Shown here: positions 46,183 to 54,458 of the stretch, in pieces | Layout of the letters: each line of letters begins with the position of its first letter | Numbering within the stretch: position 1 is the stretch's first letter | Assembly (NCBI GenBank): GCA_021779935.1 | Contig: JAJXZT010000001.1 | Location: 62,001 to 126,000 of the forward strand | From: Acidobacteriota bacterium | Lineage (GTDB): Bacteria; Acidobacteriota; Terriglobia; Terriglobales; Acidobacteriaceae | DNA: 64,000 nucleotides | Reading direction: 5' to 3' | Notes under the pieces: model-generated | Database searches by the model: none | What the model saw: the letters and a program-made list of their open reading frames with translations, nothing else | Told to the model about the DNA's origin: nothing | Position numbers and translations under genes: made by a program

Positions 46183-47163
46183 ATGAAGCCTTTGGTCAGT
46201 ATCGTCCTCTTAAACTGGAATGGCGATAAGCATGTACATCGCTGTCTTGAGCATGTCCGCAAACAGACCTATCCTTCTATTGAAGTAATTGTGGTGGACA
46301 ACGGTTCGAGCGATGAATCGCTGTCAAAGATCAAGGCGAATTATCCCTCCTACACATACATTGAGAACGGCACGAACCGCGGATTCGCGCCGGGAATGAA
46401 CCAGGGGATTGAGGCATCCAAGGGCGACTTTGTCATTCCGCTCAATCAGGATGTTTGCATGCATGAACGGTTCGTGGAGGAGTGTGTATCCCGAGCAGCG
46501 GAGGATGAACGCATTGGCGCTATTGGTGGCCGGGTCTATCGCTGGATTGGGAACGAATTGACGGACATACTGCGATCTGGTGAAGGCGAGCTTTCGGTCG
46601 TGCGCAAACGTTTTCAAGGAGACTGCGGCAATTACTCCGAGCACGAAAAGTGGACGTGGGCCCCTGCGGGGTCCTTCCCTTTCTTCCGGAAGAAGATGCT
46701 CGATGATTTGCGCGCTGTTTCTGGTGATTATTACGACGAGATGTTCGTGACCGGATGGGAAGATACAGACTTATTCTTCCGGATGCACCTGCGCGGCTGG
46801 AAATGCCTGTTTTTTCCCAAGGCATTCGGGTGGCACGTTGGCTCGGGATCAGTAGGCGGGAATGATAAGTTCTTTACAAAGCAACTGGACTATCAGGTCC
46901 GAATCTTACGCAACCGCTATTTCGTATTGGCAAAAGACATTCCGACGCCAACGCTACGGTTTATTGCTCCGTATGTTCTTATTACGGAGATTGGCCTCAT
47001 TCCAATGTTCCTGTTGCGATCACCGAAGAGCATTGTTGCCCTGACCCGGGCCTGGAAAGCAGTGCTGGATTCTTGGCCGGAATTGATGCATAAGCGCGCG
47101 AAAATCATCGGATCGATGTCAGTACCTCCGACCTATCTCAACCAATTCTTCGAACGATTCTGA
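46183..47163 (+). CDS. Glycosyltransferase family 2
   Basis: A 326-residue GT-A enzyme. It begins KPLVSIVLLNWNGDKHV, with VDNGSSDES near residue 35, the metal motif PLNQDVCM near 85, and FVTGWEDTDLFFRMHLRGWK (about 190) holding the acceptor-side acidic residues. The ATG at 46183 is chosen; a longer frame from 46075 lies inside the Wzy-like gene. It probably adds a repeat-unit sugar. It is convergent with another GT2 gene, with one base between the two stops. Confidence 0.85.
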   Translation: MKPLVSIVLLNWNGDKHVHRCLEHVRKQTYPSIEVIVVDNGSSDESLSKIKANYPSYTYIENGTNRGFAPGMNQGIEASKGDFVIPLNQDVCMHERFVEECVSRAAEDERIGAIGGRVYRWIGNELTDILRSGEGELSVVRKRFQGDCGNYSEHEKWTWAPAGSFPFFRKKMLDDLRAVSGDYYDEMFVTGWEDTDLFFRMHLRGWKCLFFPKAFGWHVGSGSVGGNDKFFTKQLDYQVRILRNRYFVLAKDIPTPTLRFIAPYVLITEIGLIPMFLLRSPKSIVALTRAWKAVLDSWPELMHKRAKIIGSMSVPPTYLNQFFERF

Positions 47164-47164
47164 C

Positions 47165-48079
47165 TTACAGCTTCAACAGAACACGGTAGTCTGGAAACCC
47201 GGTTTTACCGCGGATGGCATCCAAAGTGCCCAATAGTACCGCAAACAACTTCCGCGCAGTGTTTTGTTTTTCCAGAGGAATTCTTATCAGCGGGTCCACG
47301 AGGAAGATTCCACTGAGGTGGCGCACGAACCAGCGAACGTGCTGGAAGAAATAACAGCGTGCAGTCAGAAGTGCGTTGCGCGCAACAAAATACCGACGCA
47401 ACGGTCCGGCATGGCGCAAAACCAACCTCTGCGAACCTAAACCATTGACTATAGTTGCCGCTCCGAGGGTATGTTCAAGAAGTGGCGCAGAGCTCTGTAA
47501 GACATCGAATCCGTACCTTTGGAGACGAAAGCAGAACTCATGATCCACGAAGTCGATGAAAAAGTCGTCGCGAAAAACTCCTGCTTTTTTGATAGCGCGG
47601 ACAGGAAAAATGGATCCGGACGTAATGACTGCCTCGGCCTTGCGCCATAGCGTTCCCGGTGAATGCGCGACGGCGTTCATGCCAGTCCGGCTGTCACGGA
47701 AGTTGCAACCAATCACTCCGATTTTTTCCGGTTCGGGATAAGAGTCATAGATGACAGCAAAGGCATCCAGCAGGTAGGGCACTGGCACTGAATCCTGGTC
47801 AAACGTGACGATCCATTGCCCGCCAAGTTCCAGCGCTCGGCGGATTCCCTGGTTCAGTGCTGTTGCAATTCCAAGGTTCCGCACGTTGAAGGCCGACTCG
47901 ACGGTCGATAGTGCACGGCAGACGTTGCCGATAGATTCGATCTCCGTCGGGGACGATCCGTTGTCGATAATTACAGTATGTCGGACCTGCGACGAAATGC
48001 GAGCAACTCGCTCTTCGAAATTCCCCTCGGGATGATACGTGACGATTACAGCAACGGTATTATCAGCGTTTGGCCGCAT
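47165..48079 (-). CDS. Glycosyltransferase family 2 (RfbN-like rhamnosyltransferase)
   Basis: A 304-residue enzyme. It starts AVIVTYHPEGNFEERVA and has TVIIDNGSS (about 36), IATALNQGIRRAL and VTFDQDSVP (about 92), with FIDFVDHEFCFRLQRYGF (about 175). This pattern matches the rhamnosyltransferase subfamily of GT2 (RfbN/RfbF), so dTDP-rhamnose is the likely donor and the rml genes supply it. It stands alone on the minus strand between rightward genes, and its promoter lies in the gene-poor stretch to the right. Confidence 0.83.
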   Translation of the reverse strand: MRPNADNTVAVIVTYHPEGNFEERVARISSQVRHTVIIDNGSSPTEIESIGNVCRALSTVESAFNVRNLGIATALNQGIRRALELGGQWIVTFDQDSVPVPYLLDAFAVIYDSYPEPEKIGVIGCNFRDSRTGMNAVAHSPGTLWRKAEAVITSGSIFPVRAIKKAGVFRDDFFIDFVDHEFCFRLQRYGFDVLQSSAPLLEHTLGAATIVNGLGSQRLVLRHAGPLRRYFVARNALLTARCYFFQHVRWFVRHLSGIFLVDPLIRIPLEKQNTARKLFAVLLGTLDAIRGKTGFPDYRVLLKL

Positions 48080-48388
48080 CAGACTGATCGCCAGAGTTCA
48101 AAATCGCTCTTTCTCTGAGATTCGCTGCAACAGTGTATCGCAGTGGTGCAGTTCAACGGGAAGACAATACAGGGGTTGCAGTCGGAATGTCGGTTGATGC
48201 CAGTATCCTGCGCGACAATCTCGGTTTCTTCTTGTCGTGTATCCCGAATTCTGCAGTTGAGGATCCTGAGCGTCTACCACGTGTTCTGAACTCAGAGTTC
48301 TTCTTTGTGTGGCACCAGTTTGAGTGGAATTCGCGCAATTCTGGCACTATAGTTGATGGGCCATATAGTCAGGTAGCTAGAATCGAGA
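48080..48388. other. Intergenic stretch before the gene graveyard
   Basis: About 310 bases with only shadow-length open frames. It must contain the leftward promoter of the GT2 gene. Nothing else is recognisable. Confidence 0.45.
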
Positions 48389-48740
48389 ATGAGGCAAATC
48401 CTCCAGTCAAATCAGGGTGCTCAGGTTGAATCGGTTGAAGTCCGGGTGGCTAAGCTAATCTGCAACAACGTAATGGTCCCAAACGTCACCTCCCTGATCA
48501 GTGTCGAAACGGAAAATTGCACGCTTGAATTTGCCACGGAGGCCTATCGACAGGCAAAGGACCGTCTGGATATTCCGTTACCTCTGGGTATGCGGATGTG
48601 GCATCGTCATGGAAGTGGGCGAAGAGGTGATGGATTTTGCCGTTGGCGATGCAGCCGCTTGCAGCGGATCAGGATATGCGAGTCACGCCAGGTATGTTTC
48701 CGTGCCGCAGAATACGTGCATGAAATGGAATCTGGTTTGA
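48389..48740 (+). pseudogene. Remnant of a bi-domain (Zn-dehydrogenase/Gfo-Idh) oxidoreductase
   Basis: Two pieces in different frames reconstruct the N-terminus of a bi-domain oxidoreductase common in polysaccharide loci. The first piece (from ATG 48389) reads MRQILQSNQGAQVESVEV, then TSLISVETENCTLEFA and DRLDIPLPLG. Near 48595 the frame changes, and the second piece reads VMEVGEEVMDFAVGDAAACS, then GYASHARYVSVPQN, the GroES-like Zn-dehydrogenase region. The remaining ~560 residues are gone, and a stop follows at 48738. The frameshift and truncation make it a pseudogene. Confidence 0.7.
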
Positions 48741-48948
48741 TAGTGGAGAAGGAATCACTATTGCCCACCGCCGATTGTCCATCCTCGACCTCTCGCCTGC
48801 TACGGCGCAGCCTGTGTACGGCGATGATGTAACCGTGATGCTAGCCTTTAACGGAGAACTCTATTACTTCCGCGGACTGCAGACGGAACTGAAGGCAGCA
48901 GGCCGTCGCTTTCGCAGATATTCAGACACTGAGGTATTGCAATCGTGA
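48739..48948 (+). pseudogene. Fragment of a glutamine-dependent asparagine synthase (asnB-like)
   Basis: About 69 codons in one frame read GITIAHRRLSILDLSPATAQ, then VMLAFNGELYYFRGLQTEL and GRRFRRYSDTEVLQS. This matches residues of the glutaminase (class II GATase) domain of AsnB-type proteins (HRRLSILDLS, FNGEIYN, HSDTEV). Both the start and the large synthetase part are missing. The fragment joins directly to the GT4 gene, whose GTG start overlaps the fragment's TGA. Confidence 0.8.
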
Positions 48949-50177
48949 AAATTCTTGTTTTATCTCAATACTTCTGGCCAGAGAATTTTCGTATCAACGA
49001 CTTGGTACTGGCTTTGGTCGAACGTGGCATGGAAGTAGATGTACTTACTGGCAAGCCGAATTACCCAGAAGGGAAGTATTATTCCGGATACGGTGGGTTC
49101 GGATGCCACCAGGAGTCATGGTCCGGGGCAACGATTTTTAGAGTGCCTCTGATCGCACGGGGTTCGGGGGGCGCTGTGCGGCTTCTGTTAAATTACTTGT
49201 CTTTTATTGTGGCAGGTTTAGTGTTCGCACCCTGGATCTTGCGGCGCCGGAAATATGATGTCATTTTTGTTTACGGCCTGTCACCGATATTGCAGGCGAT
49301 TCCGGCACTACTGCTGGGGCGCATGAAGCAGTGTCCGGTTATAATTTCCATCCAGGATTTGTGGCCGGAGAGTTTGTCTGCTACTGGTTATATACGTAAT
49401 AAATATGTCATTTCTGTAGTACGAAGTGTCGTTCGATTTATTTACCGGCACGCTGATCTCTTGCTGGTTCAGTCCCGTGCATTTGAGTCGCCGGTGGCAA
49501 CGTTGGCGCCAGGCAAGCAGATTGAGTATTACCCCACTTCCGTCGAAGCGGTTTTTTATGCACTCCCGTCGAAAGATGTGCCAGCTATACCGGGATTGGA
49601 GGATGGGTTTTCGGTGGTGTTCGCCGGCAACGTTGGCACTGCACAGGCTGTGGAGACGATTCTTGAGGCGGCGACGAAGTTACGTGAGTATTCCGATATT
49701 CATTTTGTGGTTGTGGGGGTCGGCAGCCGGTGGGAATGGCTGCGCCAGCAGGTTGAGACGCGGAAGTTGACCAATCTGCATCTTCCGGGTAGATACCCAG
49801 TCGATACGATGCCCGGTTTGTTAGCAAAGGCTGATGTTCTGCTGGTTACGCTTGCCGATAATCCGATTTTTGCCGCAACCGTACCAAGCAAGGTGCAGGC
49901 CTATATGGCGGTTGGCAAGCCGATTCTGGCCTGCTTGCGTGGAGAAGGTGCGCGCTTGGTGGTGGAGGCACACGCTGGATTAGCGGTGCAGGCTGAAGAT
50001 GCCGGTGCACTGGCGGATGCTGTGGTGCAATTATTCAGGATGACACCTGTCGAGCGAGAAGAGTTCGGACGCAATGGTCGGCGTTATTTTGAAGAACACT
50101 TCGATCGTGATCTGTTGGTTGATCGCTTGATCGGTTATTTTAGGTCAGTATTGCCGTCAAAAGGGGACGATAGGTGA
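48945..50177 (+). CDS. Glycosyltransferase family 4 (WbuB-like)
   Basis: A 410-residue GT-B enzyme. It begins KILVLSQYFWPENFRINDLV with TGKPNYPEGKYY at about 38 (a WbuB/WcaI family hallmark). IQDLWPESL near residue 135 and the donor-site E-x7-E region (PSKVQAYMAVGKPILACLRGE, about 320) are intact. WbuB in E. coli is proposed to transfer L-N-acetylfucosamine. The start is the GTG at 48945. The reading frame behind it carries a remnant of a sugar reductase (50174), and no intact FnlABC set is present, so its donor may have changed. Confidence 0.87.
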   Translation: MKILVLSQYFWPENFRINDLVLALVERGMEVDVLTGKPNYPEGKYYSGYGGFGCHQESWSGATIFRVPLIARGSGGAVRLLLNYLSFIVAGLVFAPWILRRRKYDVIFVYGLSPILQAIPALLLGRMKQCPVIISIQDLWPESLSATGYIRNKYVISVVRSVVRFIYRHADLLLVQSRAFESPVATLAPGKQIEYYPTSVEAVFYALPSKDVPAIPGLEDGFSVVFAGNVGTAQAVETILEAATKLREYSDIHFVVVGVGSRWEWLRQQVETRKLTNLHLPGRYPVDTMPGLLAKADVLLVTLADNPIFAATVPSKVQAYMAVGKPILACLRGEGARLVVEAHAGLAVQAEDAGALADAVVQLFRMTPVEREEFGRNGRRYFEEHFDRDLLVDRLIGYFRSVLPSKGDDR

Positions 50178-50338
50178 GGGTTCTTGTGCTTGGCGCAAGC
50201 GGTATGCACGGAAACACGATGGTCTGTGTACTCCGTAGACAAGAAGATGAGAGTTTTACGGAACAGTCCTCTCTGCCCAGCCCCGCTTTTCGGCACCACA
50301 CGGAACCAGAGATTCTTGGCATCCCCCGGATCCTCTGA
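50174..50338 (+). pseudogene. Truncated RmlD/FnlB-like sugar-nucleotide reductase start
   Basis: A 54-codon open frame from a GTG that overlaps the stop of the GT4 gene by four bases. It reads RVLVLGASGMHGNTMVCVLR, the Rossmann start of RmlD/FnlB-type reductases (family form VLGASGMLGN). It then loses similarity and stops at 50336-50338. The family has about 290 residues, so only the first twentieth to tenth remains. The intact coupling to the GT4 gene suggests the two once formed a unit. Confidence 0.65.
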
Positions 50339-50383
50339 GGCCATTACTTTGGTCTTCACCTTACGGTTGGGACGGAGTCATAT

Positions 50384-51403
50384 ATGCACGTGAAGAATGC
50401 CGTTAACACCGAGAGGACCATAGTTGTCCACGGTACCGGGTCTATAGGCATGCGCCACCTCCGGGTCTTCCGGGATCTAGCTAGCGAACTCGTGATAGCT
50501 GTCCCGAAGCGTCCGGAGCGTTGCGAGGACCTGCGCCACGAAGGTTTTTCCAGCGTTGCGTCCATGTCGGACGCGGCCGTCCCTGATGCACTCCTTGTAA
50601 TCGCCAGTGATACCGGCCGACACATCCGGGACGCCGTCGATGCCATGGCCCTCGGCTTTGCCGGCCTGCTGATCGAAAAGCCACTAGCACCGTCTGTCCA
50701 GGGGCTTCGCGAACTGGAGATGGCCTGCTCACGCATTCCCAATAAGATATTCGTTGCCTGTAACCTTCGCTTTGCCGCGTCCATGAGTGTCTTTCGGAAC
50801 CGTCTTGCCGAAATTGGCAGAATTCACCATGTCAGGATTGAAGCTCAGTCTTATCTCCCCGAGTGGCGCCCCGAGCGGGATTATCGTCAGAGTTATTCGG
50901 CCGACGCCGCGCAAGGCGGAGTTCTTCGGGACCTTATTCACGAGATCGACTACGCCGTGTGGCTCTTCGGCAGACCGGGAAACGTCTACGCCATGCTTTC
51001 CAACACGGGAAGGCTCGGCATTGCCAGTGAAGAATCCGCTGATTTGCTCTGGCAGGTTCCTTCTGGCCCAACTGTTTCCATGCGCCTCGATTACCTGACC
51101 AGGCAGTATCGCCGTATCATGACCGCAACCGGAAAACTTGGCGAGATTATCTGGGACTTCCCCACCCAGACTGTGACCCTCCGGAAAGTTGGATGCCCTC
51201 CGGAAGTCATCGTTACCCCCCAGGCGCGTGATGAAATGATGCATTCGCAGGCTGTCGCGTTCTTGTCCGCATGTCAAACTGGAGCGCAATCCCAGTTGGC
51301 TACCTTGGAGGAAGGCGCCTTTGCGGTTGCTCTTTGCGATGCCGCGAGAACCTCGTCTGAAACTGGAAAAAGACAGACTATCCCTGACTGGAGAAAGCAA
51401 TGA
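50384..51403 (+). CDS. Gfo/Idh/MocA-family oxidoreductase (PtmF-like)
   Basis: A 339-residue NAD(P)-binding oxidoreductase. The dinucleotide motif is VVHGTGSIGMRHLRV (about 13), and the family signature EKPLAPS is near residue 98. GGVLRDLIHEIDYAVWLFG (about 180) supplies the catalytic His. It overlaps legF by ATGA, so it belongs to the legionaminate half-operon. Campylobacter legionaminate loci carry the accessory genes ptmA and ptmF beside legF; this protein is the likely PtmF counterpart, but its exact substrate is not known to me. Confidence 0.78.
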   Translation: MHVKNAVNTERTIVVHGTGSIGMRHLRVFRDLASELVIAVPKRPERCEDLRHEGFSSVASMSDAAVPDALLVIASDTGRHIRDAVDAMALGFAGLLIEKPLAPSVQGLRELEMACSRIPNKIFVACNLRFAASMSVFRNRLAEIGRIHHVRIEAQSYLPEWRPERDYRQSYSADAAQGGVLRDLIHEIDYAVWLFGRPGNVYAMLSNTGRLGIASEESADLLWQVPSGPTVSMRLDYLTRQYRRIMTATGKLGEIIWDFPTQTVTLRKVGCPPEVIVTPQARDEMMHSQAVAFLSACQTGAQSQLATLEEGAFAVALCDAARTSSETGKRQTIPDWRKQ

Positions 51404-52143
51404 GTGTCCGGCCCGTGCTGGCAGTCATACCCTGCCGTGGTGGATCCAAAGGTTTGCCCGGCAAAAACATCCGGCCCCTGGCCGGTCTACCGCTGCTTGC
51501 ACACTCTATTCGAATGGCCAAGATGTCCCCGGCCATCCAGCACTGCATCGTATCCACGGACAGCGAGCAAATCGCCGCCGTCGCTCGCGAACATCAAGGC
51601 GACGTTCCTTTCCTGCGTCCTCCCGAACTCGCACAGGACGACACTCCGATGTGGCCCGTTCTGCAACATGCACTGCGGGAAATGGAAGCCCGGGATGGAA
51701 TTCGCTATGGCAGCGTCCTTTTACTGGATCCAACCAGTCCCGGCCGTTTGCCGGAAGACGTCGACAAGGCTATTGCGATGCTCGAGAGTGATCCCAAGGC
51801 GTTTGGCGTCGTCGCCGCTTCGGAACCTCATTTCAATCCTCGCTGGGTGTGCATTGAGATAGAGACTGATGGCTACATGCGCCAGAGCTACAGCAATAAG
51901 CAGATTTACACCCGCCGCCAGGAAGTCCCCTCCGTCTATCGGATTAACGGCTCTCTCTACCTCTGGCGCAGGGATCACGTTGCCCTGTCGGATGCTCCGA
52001 AATTCTACGAAGTGCCGCACCTTATGTTAGAGATTCCGGAGGATCGGGCGATTCACATTGACGAGCTTCACGATTTCCAGTTGGCCGAGGTACTCATTCG
52101 CGAAGGCCTCGTACAATTCCCTTGGTTGCAACTAGGAAGGTGA
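51400..52143 (+). CDS. legF: Acylneuraminate/legionaminate cytidylyltransferase
   Basis: A 247-residue CMP-nonulosonate synthetase. The opening VLAVIPCRGGSKGLPGKNIRPLAGLPLL is the NeuA/LegF signature (about residues 5-30), DSEQIAAVA and LLDPTSPGR (about 110) provide the CTP/Mg site, and RINGSLYLWRRD is near residue 185. It activates the nonulosonic acid as CMP-sugar for a glycosyltransferase. It overlaps the PtmF-like gene by ATGA and is followed four bases later by the PtmA-like SDR. Confidence 0.88.
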   Translation: MSVRPVLAVIPCRGGSKGLPGKNIRPLAGLPLLAHSIRMAKMSPAIQHCIVSTDSEQIAAVAREHQGDVPFLRPPELAQDDTPMWPVLQHALREMEARDGIRYGSVLLLDPTSPGRLPEDVDKAIAMLESDPKAFGVVAASEPHFNPRWVCIEIETDGYMRQSYSNKQIYTRRQEVPSVYRINGSLYLWRRDHVALSDAPKFYEVPHLMLEIPEDRAIHIDELHDFQLAEVLIREGLVQFPWLQLGR

Positions 52144-52147
52144 CCCG

Positions 52148-52948
52148 ATGAGAAGTGTGCACGAACTCATGTCTTTGCAGGGACGCGTAGCCGCCATCAC
52201 CGGAGGCGCAGGTCACATCGGGCGTGCGTTCGCCCAGTCTCTTGCGGAGCTTGGATGCAATATCTGCATCCTGGATGTGGCAAAGGACCGCGCCGAAGAA
52301 GTCGCGTCCTCCTTGCGAGATACCTACCGGGTCAAAGCGTCAAGCTTTGTGGCTGACATCACCGACGAGCGTCAGGTCGCGGAGATGGCTCAACACATCG
52401 TCAAGGCACACCAACGGTTGGACATCCTGATTAACAACGCGGCTTATCCTTCGCTTTCCGTCGCCGAAGACGGAAAGAAGCTCGAAGATCAAACACTTGA
52501 ACAATGGGAACCAAACGTAAACGTCTGCCTGCGGGGAACCTTTCTCACAACCCGCGCCGTGACGCCTCTTCTCCGGCAGTCCAAGAACGCCAGCATCGTC
52601 AACATCGCTTCAATTTATGGCGTCGTGGGACCAGACATGCGGCTTTATGATGGGCTGGAGATGGGAAACTCCGCGTGGTACGCGGCTGCAAAGGGTGGCA
52701 TTGTCCAGCTTACCCGCTATCTCGCTTCCACCCTGGCGCCCTCTATCCGCGTCAACTGCATTGCGCCCGGAGGAGTCTGGCGTAACCAACCTGAGAGTTT
52801 TCACGTTCGGTACGTGGCAAGAACCCCCTTACAAAGAATGGCCGTCGAGGAGGATCTGTGTGGCGCGGCGGTATTTTTCACCAGCGACCTTTCCTCTTAC
52901 GTGACGGGACAAGTTCTGCTGGTTGATGGAGGCTGGACTTCATGGTAA
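52148..52948 (+). CDS. Short-chain dehydrogenase/reductase (PtmA-like)
   Basis: A 266-residue classical SDR. The NAD(P) motif is AAITGGAGHIGRAFAQSL (about 16), INNAAYPS near 95, the catalytic serine in NIASIYGV and the Y-x-x-x-K in WYAAAKGG (about 180). LVDGGWTSW ends the protein. Its place between legF and legI corresponds to ptmA in Campylobacter legionaminate loci, whose SDR acts early in the pathway on the amino-sugar precursor; here that role is inferred. It overlaps the legI start by seven bases. Confidence 0.82.
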   Translation: MRSVHELMSLQGRVAAITGGAGHIGRAFAQSLAELGCNICILDVAKDRAEEVASSLRDTYRVKASSFVADITDERQVAEMAQHIVKAHQRLDILINNAAYPSLSVAEDGKKLEDQTLEQWEPNVNVCLRGTFLTTRAVTPLLRQSKNASIVNIASIYGVVGPDMRLYDGLEMGNSAWYAAAKGGIVQLTRYLASTLAPSIRVNCIAPGGVWRNQPESFHVRYVARTPLQRMAVEEDLCGAAVFFTSDLSSYVTGQVLLVDGGWTSW

Positions 52949-53994
52949 ACGCGGTTAACATTTCGCAGAGAACCATCGCTCCCGGACAACCTTGTTTCAT
53001 TATTGGGGAGGCAGGGGTCAACCATAACGGCCATTACGATATGGCACTGCAGCTCATCGACGCAGCAGCAGCGGCTGGCGTCGACGCCGTCAAGTTCCAG
53101 ACCTTCAAATCCGAAGAGGTCATCTCTCCGGCAGCGCCCAAGGCCGCTTATCAGGTGCGCAACACCGGAGAAGAAGAGTCGCAACTGGAGATGGTGAAGA
53201 AGCTCGAGTTGCCCCCGCAGGCATTTCGCGATCTCTCCGCCTATTGCCACCGGAAGGGCATCCTTTTCCTCTCGACGCCCTTTGATTTCTCCAGTGTCGA
53301 TCTCCTGGATGATATCGGCGTGCCTGCCTTTAAAATCGCATCCGGCGAGATCACCAACTTTCCTTTTCTCCGTCACATTGCCCGGACAGGCAAACCCATC
53401 ATTCTCTCCACCGGCATGTCCACCATGCTGGAGGTATCCGTAGCGGTCAATTTATTGGCTGAATCCGGCGTGCGCGAATTGGTGCTTCTCCACTGCACCA
53501 GCAACTATCCGGCCTCTCCGGAAAGCGTGAACCTGCGTGCCATGCGCGCCATGGAAGACACCTTTCATGTGCCCATCGGTTATTCCGATCACACGGAAGG
53601 CATTGCGATTCCGATAGCCGCTGCAGCGCTGGGAGCGTGTGTCCTCGAGAAGCACTTTACCCTGGATCGCAATTTACCTGGTCCTGATCACCGCGCATCG
53701 CTCGAACCCTCTGAATTGAAGGAGATGGTGCTGTCGGTTCGTAAGGTGGAAGCGGCTCTCGGCACCGGCGAGAAGAAACCGACCAGCGAGGAGCTGAATA
53801 CGGCAGCCGTGGCCCGTCGAAGTTTGGTTGCCGCCCGCAGCCTGACTGCCGGTACGGTCATCAGCGAAGACATGATTGTCATCCGGCGGCCCGGCACTGG
53901 CCTGCCTCCGTCGATGCTGCCCTCCGTCCTCGGGCGGCGCCTTAAGACCGGCATCGATGCCGGAACGCTTCTGACCCTGGAGATGCTCGATTGA
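52942..53994 (+). CDS. legI: N-acetylneuraminate/legionaminate synthase
   Basis: A 350-residue NeuB-family enzyme condensing phosphoenolpyruvate with a 6-carbon amino sugar to give the nine-carbon nonulosonic acid. It has CFIIGEAGVNHNGHYDMAL (about 16), GVDAVKFQTFKSEEV, FKIASGEITNFPFL, GYSDHTEGIAIP (about 213) and EKHFTLDRNLPGPDH. A C-terminal SAF/antifreeze-like domain (about 290-350) ends in VISEDMIVIRRPGTGLPPSML. It is in operon with the PtmF-like, legF and PtmA-like genes. A truncated legG follows at its very end. Confidence 0.9.
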   Translation: MVNAVNISQRTIAPGQPCFIIGEAGVNHNGHYDMALQLIDAAAAAGVDAVKFQTFKSEEVISPAAPKAAYQVRNTGEEESQLEMVKKLELPPQAFRDLSAYCHRKGILFLSTPFDFSSVDLLDDIGVPAFKIASGEITNFPFLRHIARTGKPIILSTGMSTMLEVSVAVNLLAESGVRELVLLHCTSNYPASPESVNLRAMRAMEDTFHVPIGYSDHTEGIAIPIAAAALGACVLEKHFTLDRNLPGPDHRASLEPSELKEMVLSVRKVEAALGTGEKKPTSEELNTAAVARRSLVAARSLTAGTVISEDMIVIRRPGTGLPPSMLPSVLGRRLKTGIDAGTLLTLEMLD

Positions 53995-54199
53995 GAAGCA
54001 TTGGCGTTGTCACAACCTCCCGCGCCGATTACGGCATTTACCTGCTTCGTTGCGTGCTCTCGATTCCGATCCGGATATCGCGCTTTCGCTCTACGTCTCC
54101 GGGATGCATCTTTCTCCTGAATTCGGACTCACCGTGCAAGAGATCGAGCGGGACGGTTTCGAAATCGCGGAACGTTCCGAATGCGGCTGGCGTGAATAG
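53991..54199 (+). pseudogene. Truncated, frameshifted LegG/NeuC copy
   Basis: Beginning at a TTG that overlaps the legI stop, the sequence reads RSIGVVTTSRADYGIYLLR, then shifts frame near 54050 and continues SDPDIALSLYVSGMHLSPEFG, VQEIERDGFEIAERSEC before a stop at 54197-54199. These are the first 60 or so residues of a hydrolysing 2-epimerase (compare VVTGMHLSPAYG of the intact copy at 38.4-40.6 kb). The remaining 300 residues are missing. The 260 bases up to the rmlD stop contain nothing recognisable. Confidence 0.78.
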
Positions 54200-54458
54200 T
54201 AGGCAATCTGCCTGAATTACTTCAACCGCAAGGATGGCATTTGTTACCGAAGTACGTGCATCGACATTTCTCGATTTAATGACGACCCAGCGCGCATCGA
54301 ACTGGAGTTAGGCGCCCCAAGCCGGCCCCACCGCTACACGGTTTTCTATGTGAATTGCTTCGTAAGCGTGTGGCCAAATACAAGGTCGACGGATGCGGGC
54401 AATCCGTCGTTTCAAAGCGTCCAGAGGTCTATCAGTCTGATACTTCGCTGGATTTTGC
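54200..54458. other. Scar between truncated legG and rmlD
   Basis: About 260 bases without a gene, probably the junction where the rml block replaced the rest of the legionaminate operon. No repeat was visible at the join. Confidence 0.4.
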
